Source: Bidens hawaiensis (Eukaryota > Streptophyta > Magnoliopsida > Asterales > Asteraceae). Taken from it: 64,000 bases of DNA. Location of the stretch: NCBI GenBank assembly GCA_021521415.1, contig JAIQDT010000674.1, positions 682,001 through 746,000 of the forward strand, written 5' to 3'. The notes below the pieces were generated by a model that was not told the origin of the DNA, ran no database searches, and saw only the letters and a list, made by a program, of their open reading frames with translations. Positions 35,377 to 45,942 of this stretch are shown here, in pieces. Position 1 is the stretch's first letter. Each line of letters starts with the position of its first letter. The translations under genes and the position numbers were made by a program.

Positions 35377-38300
35377 ATGTCTTCTTCCCATGATGTTGAG
35401 GCTACTGCCGAGGAGTCTGACGTGTTCGTCGAGAATCCGTCGTCCACTTCTGATAAGGACGATAAGAGTACTGCTGGCGAGTGCCAGTGTGCTCTTCCCG
35501 TCGGCCAGTATCAGTATATCGTCAGGAAGTTCATGCTCGAGCCTTTCGAGCCTGAGTTTCCTGAGCCACACCAGACGGTGTATGATGCCCCCAAGGGCAA
35601 AATAGGGGTGTATGCTGCATTCTTCATCTATGGGAATCTCAGGTTCCCATTGACGAAGTTTGTATACCGTGTTCTGGAGAGACACGGTGTGCACCTGACG
35701 GAGGTACACCCAATGGCGATCGCAAAGATCCGCCATTTTGAATGGGTGTGCCTCATTCTGGGCGTGGAGCCCCATGTCGACCGCCTGATGACCTTCTATT
35801 CTTGGAGGTGCATCCAGGGGTGGTATACCTTGGTCAATCGGATCAAGGGTCTGAAGATCTGCGCAACCGAGCGCAGTCTTCGGTCTTGGAAGCGGGAGTT
35901 CTTCTATATCTCCGCTCGCGTCGTCCCGATAGCGATGACGTTTAAGAACGGGAGAGCTCTCCCGAACCTTCACGCCTCCAACTATGAGGAGGCGGAATGG
36001 TTCGCCAAGATTTCCCGGATCCAGTCTCCGGTTTACCGCTTTGCGGAGTCCGGGATGGTGATGCTCGGGATGAGCCGGGTGTGGAAGGAGGCGTCACAGA
36101 TTCCCATCGTCCTTGAATACGGTTTGAACTCTGTCCCTTACGGTATGCTTCATATTATCCGTTAATTTAGGGTTTTTGTTCTAACCGTTTTTTCTTTTTG
36201 TTTACAGAGGGAAACGAATTGCAGTCTCTCCTGCAGCCGCGGGAGAGTGATGGTCCCGCTCGAATGGGTACTCGTGCTCTTGATGAGAACGAGTTGCCCA
36301 TCTTGGAGCAAACGGCGGATCGGTTTGTGGAGGTCTAACCGCCGGGCCACGAAATTTTGAGTGCCACGCGGCCAGGTAAGGAACTCTTTAACCCCCGCCC
36401 TCTCCATGCTCAAACCTCTGCTGGAATTCCTCTAATCTTGTCATCTTCTGACGAGGAATCCGCAGATGGTCCTTTGTTGGTGCGGAAAAAGAAGGCTACT
36501 GGCGCGAAGGGCAAGGCGAAGGTTGCCTCCACCGCCGATCCGGTTGTCCGGTCTGACTCGGAAACCCAGAGCGAGGAGGCGGCGGGGAACCCTGGTGGTA
36601 GTGAGACCACTGTTCCGGAGGTTGAGATGGCTGTCACCTCCGGGCAGCCCAGTGTAACGACGGTGAGCTGCGTGAAGAGGCCGGCTCCATCGGGTTCGTC
36701 CCCGCCTGTCAGAACCTTTAGGCTCAAGAAAACCCGTAAGTATAATCTTCCTTAACTTTAACTGCATAGCTTTCCGCTATTATACTTATATATCTTCTTT
36801 GTGCAGGCGTGGATGCTACCGCATTCCAGGGTGGAGCGGGGAGGAGCACCTCCGGACCCATGACGGTAGGCTTGGCCAACCTACCTGAGGCGATGACCCA
36901 GGCGACTGCGCCTGCTTCAGTTGTTGGTTCAGTTGCTCACCCGGTTGAGCCAACTGTTCCAACTGTGACGACGTCCCCGCCGGCTGTCAGTGCCATATTC
37001 ACTGATTCTTTCACTGAGCCGGCGGTGAGTGTTTCTGTGGATTCTTCCACAGCCGCGGCCGCGGTTGTGAGTTCACCTCCGGTGAGTTCACCTCCGCTGG
37101 TTTCTACCACGGCGGCCTCCGCTATGCCTCCTCCGACGCCGGCGACTACGGCCGGTCCTTCAGGTATGTCCGGGGTTGGGGCGTCAAGCCAATCTCTGCC
37201 TCCTTCCCATCTGCCTGACCTCTTGGATGGATATCCGTTAGGTTCGGGTGATGGGTTTGGCGGCTACAGGCCTGTCGTCGACCCTACAGGTGCGTAGGGT
37301 TATTTTGGCCTTTTATTATTTATATATATTTTTTTTTCTTATCATCTTTTCTTAACTGCTTTTTGCTTTTGCAGTGTCGGATTCCAATGAAGTGTATGTT
37401 CCACAATGGAACATCCGCCGAGGAACAACCCTTCGGACGCCTGTAGAATGCGTCAAGTGGGCGCGCCACGCCGCCCCAAGGGGGGCGCTGGGGGAAGCAA
37501 TGTCAAGCTACCAAGAGGGTAGGTTGACAAATGAGCTCCGGATTCTCCTAGCCCGGATGCAGCCGCGCGTCGAGCTGCTTTGTCGTGAAAACGACAAGTT
37601 AAAGGCAGCTCGGATCCAAGAAGTGGCTTAGGCGCGGGCTGTCCGAGAGGAGAACAGGAGGCTCTCTGCTGTTGCTGCGGAGAAGGAGAAGGCCTTCAAG
37701 GCCCTTGAGGTTGAAGTTTAGGCCCGTCTCAAGGCCCGTTCCAAGGCTGCCCAAGCTGTTAACGAACAGCTTCGGTTGGCTAAGGAAACCGCTCGGAACG
37801 CAACTGAGAGGGCCACCAGGGCTGAAGCTGTTGCTGAGCCTCTACGCACCGAGAATGAGGAGCTCAAAGCCAAATTAGAGAGGCTCCAACAGGCTCATGA
37901 CGCCTTGGCCATGGAAGACGCCAAGAAACTTCAAGAAATCTTGGACCAGAGGGGTATGCTTGACCATACTGAGCGTAAGCTAAAGGGCGTTGAAGAGGCT
38001 GCTGCTAAGGAAGTGTTGCTTGCCAACCTTAGCAAAAGTGAAGCCGAACGCGCCCGTAACCAAGCTCAAGCTGCCCTCCAGGAAGCTCTGGTTACCAAGG
38101 AATGGCTTCTTCGAGAAGCGTTGTCGCAGGTAAGCTTAGCTTCATAATGTCTTCACGCTTTTCTTTATACTTTGAAAAGGTTGATACTTGTATTTTGTTT
38201 TGTAGGTTGTGCATCGGGTCTTCACGGACACATCATATGACGATGCCATGAGCGCAGCCCTCAACGCTTCTCATGAGGATGGGGAAAAGGCTGGCTTCCT

Positions 38301-38550
38301 GCTTGGTCTAGGGTTCGTTGAGAAGGGCATCCCGCCTTCCAACTTCCCTTTATATGATGTGGATACTGAAGCTGCTTATGACCAAGCAGTGAACCAGTAT
38401 GCTGCCTTCCCGCATCCAGTGGTGGAGAAGGTGAACGAAGTTGCTGTTGCTGATGATGGGTTAACCATTCTCAAGACCTTCCTTGAACCGCCACAACCAA
38501 CTGATGGTGCGGGTACAAGTGGGTTTGGAGGGAGGGGTCCTGAAGCTTGA
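35377..38550 (+). pseudogene. Five-exon antisense ORF of the retrotransposon ('putative gypsy-type transposon' protein), broken by three stops
   Basis: Exons inferred from GT-AG sites and unbroken phase: 35377-36142, 36208-36735, 36807-37289, 37375-38129, 38206-38550, about 958 codons. Exon 1 carries the domain annotated in plants as putative gypsy-type transposon (Transposase_28): conserved GQYQYIVRKFMLEPF, KFVYRVLERHGVHLTEVHP, WRCIQGWYTLVNRIKGL. Exon 2 holds an acidic SSSDEES patch and basic RKKKATGAKGK. Exon 3 is Pro/Thr/Val-rich and low in complexity. Exon 4 is a long coiled coil. Exon 5 contains DTSYDDAMSAALNASHEDG. In-frame stops are TAA 36336-36338, TAG 37629-37631 and TAG 37719-37721. 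A first ATG at 35377 is preferred over upstream non-ATG starts. No transposase catalytic motif is visible; function is unknown. Confidence 0.82.
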
Positions 38551-38884
38551 ACCTTTAGATCCCTTCCCACTGTTAGGACAGGTTTATGTTTTTGTATAGA
38601 TTTACACTCTTGTAGGCGGGTAGATACCCGGCCATTTTTGTAATACTTCAATTTTTATGGAATGTAAATCCTTTGTGCGGGTAGGACCGTCACTCTTGTT
38701 TTATAAACGTTATACGACTTGCTCATGCATATTATAGTTTAATTTGGCACTTGTTTTGCCGCATAAACAATATATGATTCGCTTGTGCATATTTTAGTTT
38801 AACTTAGCAATTTATTAAGTACTTAAAATAAGTTAACCCATCAACGTGGCAGATAATAGGTTAAAGTTTTGCTTCCTCTTTCGT
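38551..38884. other. Inner region of the element beyond the antisense ORF
   Basis: This is the 3' flank of the antisense ORF, with AT-rich text and GTATAGATTTACACTCTTG. Where pol should lie in an autonomous relative, between here and gag, there is no coding region. Confidence 0.6.
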
Positions 38885-39445
38885 GATTGTGCGGGTAAGA
38901 CCGTCACTTGCACTTAGTAGGATGGCTAAACTTTACCTATATCTGACATGCGTGGAGGTTTTCCTCATTTTTTACTTGGAGATATTTTCTAAGTGTTCTA
39001 AGTTAACCGTTCGACGCGCGGTTGTCAATAGGTTAAAGTTCAGTTTCCTCTATCATGATTTGTGCGGTTAGGCCCGGCACTTTCATTTAGTGGGATGACC
39101 GAACTTCACCTGACTGACCTGCGTGAAGGTTTGCCGTTTTTTGTGTTTATGCGGGTTCTGCCGCTTTCCACACGCAACGATTTCTTCACACTTATTTATG
39201 CGGTGAAAACCGGCATCAGTGTTTTGAATAAATTAACCGTTCGACGCGCGGTTGTCAATAGGTTAGTTCGGTGTCCTCTATCATGATTTGTGCGGTTAGG
39301 ACCGGCACTTTCATTTAGTAGGATGATCAAACTTTACCTATGACTGACCTGCGTGAAGGTTTGCCGTTTTTTGTGTTTATGCGGGTTTTGCCGCCTTCCA
39401 CACGCAACGACTTGTTTTCCCACTTATGTATGCGGTGAAGACCGG
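38885..39445 (+). repeat. Tandem repeats of about 170-230 bp in the place of pol
   Basis: Units start GTGCGG(G/T)TA(A/G)G(A/C)CCG(T/G)CAC near 38888, 39061 and 39289 and share TTAGT(A/G)GGATG, CTGACCTGCGTGAAGG, GTTTGCCGTTTTTTGTGTTT and TTCGACGCGCGGTTGTCAAT. A partial start is seen near 38676. Confidence 0.8.
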
Positions 39446-39754
39446 CATATCAGTGTGGAAAGTTCATTAAGTATAAATGTAAGACCATCAGTGTCAATGT
39501 GATAAGGAGAATCATTTCCATTAGAAGTGGCTCTGGGCCTTTTCTTTTACAAATTTGGAATTGATCTACATGCAGACTGTGTAATTGAGCTCCCTTCCAT
39601 GTTCTTGGGAGTGTCATCGAGCCTTTCGAGCCGATATGCACTTGGTTCGGAATCTCGTTGTTTACGCAGTATGTAGTCTCCGACATTGAAGCTGCAGTTT
39701 TATTCGTGTTTTCCCCAACTGGGGTTCTACACGCATTAGCCTGCTCAGCGTTCA

Positions 39755-41287
39755 TTACGTCACGAGGTGCGTGAGCGTCCCATCTCTGACAAATGCTTCG
39801 ACGATGTCCTTCAAGTCTACGCATTCCTCGGTGTTGTGGCCTCTTGTCCTGTGGAAGTCACAGAATTTGCTCTGATCAGCGTTGTGACGCTCTCGGATTA
39901 TTGGAGCCTTTGGCCATGGGAGTCTCTCGGTGTCGAATATCTCGGTGACGCTTTTGGTGAGTGGCGTCCATCTGGAGTTCCGGTTTGACGACGGCATGTT
40001 ATCCTTTCCGCCTAACCGAGGGTGCGAGCCGGATGAGGTGTCAAAGTTTACCATTGACTGCCAAATGCCTAGCTTCCTCTTTTTGTTTAGTCGGGCGGTA
40101 AGGACATTGTTTTCTCTTGTTTTCTGGGTGTAGAGGTTTGTGCTTTGGGGAAGATCTCTACCCAGTTGCTTTTCCGTTTCAGCGAAGCGTTTAGCTGCTG
40201 TCATGATGGCATCCCATGTGGATGGCATGCCATCTTTACCCGTTAAGGTGCGGATGAGCTCTGGGTCTTTTGTGCCCTGGATGAAAGCAGCGCGAACAAG
40301 ATCTTCGCTAATATTACCCAGACTTAGCTTCTTTGAGTTGAAGCGAGTGATGAAGTCTAGCAAAGATTCATCTTCCTCTCGAATGCAATTGAGGATTGTC
40401 CATTGCTCTTCGGTATACTTTCTTTGTTGGCTGAAGTGTTGGCTAAACTTCTGTTGGAAGTCTGCCCAATCGTAGATGTGGTGGACCGGTAGACGGTCGA
40501 ACCACGCTCTGGCTGCTCCAACCAGCGTCATCTGGAACATATAACACCACGTGGGTTCCGTCCAGTTGCTGACGGTTGCCCCCGCTATGAATCTGTTCAA
40601 ATGATCGTCTGGGTCAGATATACCATCATAGGTGCCGATGTTTGACATCTGTTTGGCACTTCTTGGGGCGATTGCTTCCGCAATGTCCCTTGCAAACTTG
40701 GAGGTTCCCGCATTTGCAGCGGTTGGTCTGAAGGTTTTAGAGAAGTCACGTGGGTTTCCACCCGCGTTTTTTGGTTTGAAAGTTTCTCCAAAATTCCTTC
40801 TCGGTTGGAAGTCCGTTTCCTTACGCTTCCCTTTCGCCATATGGCGAGGGTTTGCGTCGGTGTCGGATTCCTTCGAATCATCGTCCCAGTACTCGCACTC
40901 ATTGCTCATGTTGAGCTGTTGAGTGCTTCCGAATTCGTCAGCCTGTTGGAGTGAACGCAAGCGTTCATTCAACTCAGCTTGGAATTCCCTTTGACGTTTT
41001 TCCGCCCACGCTTTAACTTGTTCAAGTGTTTGGCGGGGGGTCCTCGTCTGTTGTCTTTCCACCTGGGTATCAATGAATCCCAGGGGAGGATTGTTTACTG
41101 CACTTGCCCCGGCTCGGGTACCCGGGGTAGTGTTCGTAAAATTTACTGCACTTGCCCCGGCTCGGGTAACCGGGGTAGTGTTCGTAAAATGTGTGTATTC
41201 GCCGGTGTTCCCCCCAGTAGCTGGGGTTGTGGTTACCGGGGTTTCTTGGTCATTCGCTGGCTTTGGCAACGGAGTAACCTTAACCAT
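39755..41287 (-). CDS. gag: Retrotransposon Gag polyprotein
   Basis: The 510-residue protein starts 63 bp inside the 5' LTR. The N-terminal third is low in complexity, with two copies of NTTPGTRAGASAV-like text. The Ty3/gypsy gag core lies at about 215-345, with DHLNRF, AARAWFDRLP, WADFQQKFSQHF, SLLDFITRFN and AFIQGTKDPELI. The C-terminus has a short zinc-knuckle-like CDFHRTRGHNTEEC, a form common in Tat/Athila Gags. It would form particles around the element RNA in the cytoplasm. The frame is intact and then stops after GTLTHLVT, where protease should follow; the frame on 39824-39450 beyond it has no protease motif. The transcript should begin in the right LTR. Confidence 0.9.
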   Translation of the reverse strand: MVKVTPLPKPANDQETPVTTTPATGGNTGEYTHFTNTTPVTRAGASAVNFTNTTPGTRAGASAVNNPPLGFIDTQVERQQTRTPRQTLEQVKAWAEKRQREFQAELNERLRSLQQADEFGSTQQLNMSNECEYWDDDSKESDTDANPRHMAKGKRKETDFQPRRNFGETFKPKNAGGNPRDFSKTFRPTAANAGTSKFARDIAEAIAPRSAKQMSNIGTYDGISDPDDHLNRFIAGATVSNWTEPTWCYMFQMTLVGAARAWFDRLPVHHIYDWADFQQKFSQHFSQQRKYTEEQWTILNCIREEDESLLDFITRFNSKKLSLGNISEDLVRAAFIQGTKDPELIRTLTGKDGMPSTWDAIMTAAKRFAETEKQLGRDLPQSTNLYTQKTRENNVLTARLNKKRKLGIWQSMVNFDTSSGSHPRLGGKDNMPSSNRNSRWTPLTKSVTEIFDTERLPWPKAPIIRERHNADQSKFCDFHRTRGHNTEECVDLKDIVEAFVRDGTLTHLVT

Positions 41288-41328
41288 CTTTCCAGAAGTT
41301 TGAAAAAACTGAATAAATTAGTTCTAGC

Positions 41329-41349
41329 TTTTATGCACGGATGGCGCCA
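41329..41349 (-). other. Primer binding site
   Basis: One base from the 5' LTR, the minus strand reads TGGCGCCATCCGTGCATA. The TGGCGCC start is that of tRNA-complementary primer sites in many plant gypsy elements. I do not name the tRNA. Confidence 0.7.
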
Positions 41350-41350
41350 A

Positions 41351-42444
41351 TGAAGAAACACTAATCGACCCCGGGTAGATTACGGATAATCTGGGGGTTA
41401 AATAGATGTTTCCCATGAGGGGTTAGATCCGGCGAAGATGGTTCTTCTGATAACCTGCAAAACAGACACCGTGAGCTCGTCACTGAGAAGGGGGGGTACC
41501 TCCTTGTGACCACCCTCCGGCGTGAGAATCAGACTAGATTGCTCTTGAATATAAGTGTATATTAAGAGAATGACTAGAGCAGATATCAGGTAATATATCA
41601 AGATATGAGATATGAGATAAGATGATACCATTCCAAGGTTTTGGAGTATTTATAGCCGAATGTAGATTTCCAAGCAGGTACAGCCGGCTGAATAGTATTC
41701 CTATTCTGCCAACTGTGGGCTACGCACATGCCATGCTGGTAGTTGGTGGGTAGGCAGCGGCTGATAGTGACCAGGCCGGCTGTGTACTATTCTTTTCCAC
41801 CAACTGCAGGCTATGCACGTGCTACGACAGGTTGGTGAGTAGGCAGCGGCTAATAGTGACAGAGGTTGGTGAGTAGGCAGCGGCTGATAGTGACCAGGCC
41901 GGCTGTGTACTATTCCTTTGTCACAGTGAGCTGTCGCTGCTTTTGTCAGACCTTTTGTCCATACCTCGTCAGGTACAGTACAAAAGGTCCTCCAGTAGCG
42001 TACGGACTGGCTCATTTGGGCGAGAGTATTCCCGGCTTTGGGCGGGAGTGTTCCCGGCTTGCTCACTCCTTCTTCAGGTGACATTACTGAATTATTTAAG
42101 AGTTAAGTGCCTTGTGCGTGTAGCCTTGCTGCGCGGGTAGCCTTCCCTGATGGCTAGTATCCGTTACTGCGGGAACAGGCGGAGTACGTCGACCATTGGG
42201 AGGTTTTTCCTGCGGGAACAGCTTGCGTACTGCGCGTAAGGACGTCACGTCTCTGAGCATGGTGGGTCCTGCGGATCCAGTTGGTTTCTGCGCAGACGTC
42301 TCTCTTCAAGGTGAGTCTTGCGAGTTTAGCCTTTGCGCAGACGTCCCTGTTGAAGGTGAGTCTTGCGGTTTCAACTGCGCAGACGTCCCTCTTTGAGGTG
42401 AGTCTTGCGGGTCCAACTGGGCTCTGTTGTGACCTACCTCTTCA
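41351..42444 (-). repeat. 5' LTR of the Tat-like element, with promoter
   Basis: It is 1094 bp and reads TGAAGAGG...TTCTTCA on the minus strand. TATAAATA at 41648-41655 (minus) would start the element RNA toward gag. Differences from the left LTR are scattered substitutions and one or two single-base indels. Confidence 0.92.
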
Positions 42445-42449
42445 CTCTT

Positions 42450-42851
42450 CTAAGCCTACACCTGACCTGTCCTCATGTACACGGTTTGTGACGTAGCATT
42501 CCTTCTTGATCTCCTAGACTTGCATATGAAGGATGATGCACGCTAATTGTTGAAGATCCCATGATTGTTGCTAACCGGCTATAATGTAGAAGTCATCGAT
42601 TATTTTCAAATCGAAGAAGATCAATGTCGTCTCTAATCTTCTTTTTCATTCTAGATTCATCCCTTTATTTTTATCTTCTTGTTTTGAATATTCTTGTAAG
42701 AATCATTGGATTCTTAATTATTGATTAGTTCCTATATTTATGTTCAATCACACTTGTACCATTCAATTCTTGACGGTTAATTTGTTTTGTTTAAATTTCC
42801 ATGTACAACTATTAGTATATTATATACAAAATCTTATCTTATTTTGTCTTA
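42450..42851. other. Spacer, nothing recognised
   Basis: This is the right flank of the retrotransposon. No open frame or structured repeat is visible. Confidence 0.4.
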
Positions 42852-43253
42852 TCTTACAATACTAATAAAAGAAAATGTTGAAGCTTAGGTGTCAAGCCTG
42901 CGTTTCTCCTAATTTCTAATCTTTCATCTCATTCATTCTAGCTATCCATGGATCATGGATCAAAATCATTTTGTCAAGCAGGTTATAACATAGTGTGAAT
43001 TTTAATACATAATGTCATTTTCATACCTGAAGTTTGACCAACTACGTAACTTTAGCATATTTTTTAAATTTCTTGCAAATCCACAACCGATGTTTTCAAA
43101 ACCATGCTGTTTTAGTAATTTTCGTTAACCCATTTGTTTTTCCTTTAAGTCTACATTAAATTAATTAATAAGTATTTTCACAATTGAAATAAATGACCTT
43201 TTTTTATTTTATCGTTTGATAAATCCTGTGTAATACAAAGGTTCAAAAGCTAG
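42852..43253 (+). mobile_element. Small Helitron-like element (402 bp)
   Basis: It begins TCTTACAATACTAATAAAAG after an A and ends CTAG before a T. Nine bases before CTAG is the hairpin CCTGTGTAATACAAAGG, with seven of eight pairs. These match the Helitron rules (A|TC...hairpin...CTRR|T). It is non-coding and non-autonomous. Confidence 0.5.
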
Positions 43254-43257
43254 TATT

Positions 43258-43530
43258 TTTAGTATGAGAACATAAGAAACAATACCAATCTACTAAAAAT
43301 GAGAACGTAAAAAACAATACCAAGTAGACAACTGCAACACCAATCCACATAAGCAGTGTTCTATAATAACAAACCTAATAAAAACAACAAATGAATCATA
43401 ATCAACAACAAAATAACAACAGCAAAAGAAAATAACATAATAATAACAGCAAAATACAAATCAGTAAAATACAAACAAAAATTAACATCAAATACTTATA
43501 AAAACAAAACTAATAACAACAAATTAATCC
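43258..43530. repeat. A/C-rich dispersed repeat, copy 1
   Basis: It is rich in AACAACAAA and AATAACAGC and similar to 54789-55142, sharing GAGAACGTA, AACAATACCAA and ACTTATAAAAA(C/T)AAA. It lies just downstream of the DUF1191 gene. The terminal repeats seen in the other copy are less clear here. Confidence 0.45.
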
Positions 43531-43644
43531 GTCTTGATGTTATGTATATGCTACTTAATATTAACAACACAAACTTGTGAAAATAGAATTCTGAAAAAGA
43601 AATTAATTACGAAAGGCACCATATATCTTTAAAGTTTTAACTAA

Positions 43645-44526
43645 CTAATAAGTAGTAACACCAGGACTTTCAAGATTTGGACAAGTCCTTGTATCGGTTG
43701 CACACGGCATCTTACTATAACCAATCCAAACTGTTTCAAGATCTATGCTTCCTTCTTCCATTTGCATTTCCATCTCATCTGATCTCTTCACTTTCGCGAT
43801 CTTCACAAGCACGATACAAACAAAACTAACAAAAACCGTCGTCATGAACCCAGCCCCAACTCCCCACCAAACCCTCACTACTCCTTTCTTCTTTTTCGGT
43901 ATAACAACCAAGAACCGACCATAGTTTCTAGTATAACAAACTTGTCCAACACCCATATCACTTAGAGAAAATTTGCCATTTGAGTCGCCAAAAGAAGCAC
44001 ATTTAGCACCCTTAGGAAACTTCAAGTCAGGAAAATGAACTGATATAGGTGCATCAGTTGTGTTAAGATCAATCTTTCTGGCATTTGTAGTTGTAGGATT
44101 TGATGCATCGTAAACTCTAAAACCAACAACCGAAGACACTAGCAAATACCCTGGAACCGTGTTGTTATAGAATTGAGATGACAAGTTACCCAAATCTTGA
44201 TACATGATCACAACTCTCTTCACAAATGGCATTGGGAGAGTTCTTGATGGGATTTGAAAGCTACTGAAGTTTGCTCCTTTTCTCCACAATGTTTTGCTTC
44301 TGAATCTAACATAAGAGACATCCATGCCTGATAAATTAGCAGGCAACTTGACCGCGTAAAGAGTGCCTGTTTTGTATCGCTGTTGTTGCGATAATAGAGC
44401 TTTGAAAGCGTGTTCGTGGAGAATAACATCTAGTGGTTCTCCAGCACCGCTGTCTTTACTATCTGAGCTTTGGACAAAAGAGCCGAAAGATGAACATAGA
44501 AGCATGAGCAGTATGATATCTTTCAT
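43645..44526 (-). CDS. DUF1191 family membrane protein
   Basis: This intronless gene encodes 293 residues from the ATG at 44526; the open frame six bases upstream starts at GTG. Residues 1-20 (MKDIILLMLLCSSFGSFVQS) form a signal peptide. The extracellular DUF1191 domain spans about 30-210, with family hallmarks PLDVILHEHAFKAL, the LPANLSGM block, IPSRTLPMPFVKRVVIMYQD, LGNLSS and PGYLLVSSVVGFRVYD, plus several N-glycosylation sites (NLS, NFS, NTT). A KKKK run precedes a membrane helix at about 218-243, then a short acidic cytoplasmic tail ending in CATDTRTCPNLESPG. Length and architecture are usual for this plant-specific family, whose biochemical role is unknown. Confidence 0.9.
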   Translation of the reverse strand: MKDIILLMLLCSSFGSFVQSSDSKDSGAGEPLDVILHEHAFKALLSQQQRYKTGTLYAVKLPANLSGMDVSYVRFRSKTLWRKGANFSSFQIPSRTLPMPFVKRVVIMYQDLGNLSSQFYNNTVPGYLLVSSVVGFRVYDASNPTTTNARKIDLNTTDAPISVHFPDLKFPKGAKCASFGDSNGKFSLSDMGVGQVCYTRNYGRFLVVIPKKKKGVVRVWWGVGAGFMTTVFVSFVCIVLVKIAKVKRSDEMEMQMEEGSIDLETVWIGYSKMPCATDTRTCPNLESPGVTTY

Positions 44527-45942
44527 TGTCACATAAACTCTGAGCTGTTTTTCTGTGATGAGAATAATAAATCATTTTTCTCACTAATGATCAATTATAT
44601 TTGGTAACATCATTTGGGAGCAAATAGGAATAAAAGTAGAGTATAAAAAATACAAGGGGAACAACTTTAATAATAATTAACAATCATAAGAAATGATGTA
44701 GTGAAGCATGACACGAGTCTTTTTCCCAGGGAATGCGGAGATGATTCCACAAGTTGGTATTTATTCTCTTACAATGTGAGGCAATTTAGCAATTAATTGT
44801 GGATCAGTAAGAAAGTGGGTGACATTGAGCTGGTCCTTGTAAGTCAAAATGATTTTAGCTTCACTGTATACAATTTTATTCGTTACTCGTTAGTACAAGG
44901 GTTAAAACAAATTCAATATGTAGTTAACAATAGTTTCTATTAAAATTTATATGTTAGATGGCATCATGGTGATATAATAAATTATGAATATTTAAAATGT
45001 GTGTGGTTTTTTTTTTTGGGTGGGACGGGGTTACTCATTTTAAAACCATTAATACATCGAGAATGGTGAGAAACACATAATACATTTGTATATAAGGAAT
45101 AGAAAATAAGCAAAGTAGCGGAAAGAACCATCATATATATCACATCCAAAGCACTACATACAAATGTATATTCGGTTTTCGCAATTCTTAACTTATATTA
45201 GGTTTTAAACAAACGTCACTATATGCGTTTGTGCGTGTCTGTATGTGTCCATGCACGCATGTATGTCTTTGTACATTATATGTGGCTATGTGAGTGATTT
45301 AGGCATAGCAAAATTAATTATTTATAAAAAAAATAAAGTTAAAAGAAAATGGTATAGATATATGGTTATTGTTTTTCACTCCTCTATTGAAATTTTTTTA
45401 AAAAAATAAGAACAAATTAGTATGATCGTTCGTTTTTATAATTTACACATGTGTAGTAGCGAATAATATAGCATTATATAGATATTTCATATTAAATTAG
45501 TTTGATTTTTTTATATACGTAATATATGTGAAAAAGTACAAAATTTAAGATATGTGTATGTATGTAAGTGGTACAAATTTAAAATACAAATTATTGATAA
45601 AAAATGATTTGGATTTACTTTTTTTGTTCTAATAATTTAGTATTGTGTAATCATATAAATAAGGACCAATGTGATGAGTGATCCACTTTTTCGTCGTGAA
45701 TAAGGGAGACTAAGAAAATCAACTACGTACGAACAAATGACTTTTAGTAATGGATGAGTAGCAATCGAGGTACATGACGTCTACGGCAAAGAACTTTTTA
45801 GAGTATTCTCATCTGATCAACAATTTCTTGTGAGTGGAGTTTTTAAAATACATGGAGTGATTTAATGTAGGCTTGTAAACGAACCGAATGTTCGGTGAAT
45901 TGTTCGTGAACCGTTTAACGGGAAGTTCGTTTATGAACAATA
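44527..45942. other. Upstream region of the DUF1191 gene and spacer
   Basis: The region holds the presumed DUF1191 promoter, with no clear TATA box. A fragment GTAAACGAACCGAATGTTCG at 45870-45890 resembles the end of a plant hAT MITE. No gene is seen. Confidence 0.4.

Larger units (their letters stand above)
33388..42449 (-). mobile_element. Structurally complete non-autonomous Tat-like Ty3/gypsy retrotransposon
   Basis: The element proper is 33393-42444 (9052 bp), framed by a perfect CTCTT duplication (33388-33392 and 42445-42449). Its sense strand is minus: the right LTR is the 5' LTR, followed leftward by PBS, gag, a pol-less middle, an antisense ORF, tandem repeats, PPT and the 3' LTR. 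The two LTRs are each 1094 bp and differ at about two dozen positions by hand count, close to 2%, which suggests insertion within roughly the last million years at usual plant rates. Extra antisense ORFs and repeat-rich 3' regions are known from the Tat lineage (Ogre, Retand and relatives). It lacks every pol domain, so it would need enzymes from a relative. Confidence 0.9.

Noticed and set aside
35188..35973. 261-codon minus-strand frame
   Set aside because: It is the shadow of the antisense-ORF exon 1 on the other strand, whose translation carries the conserved domain.
36410..36767. Minus-strand frames of about 105 codons
   Set aside because: They are opposite exon 2 of the antisense ORF and have only biased composition.
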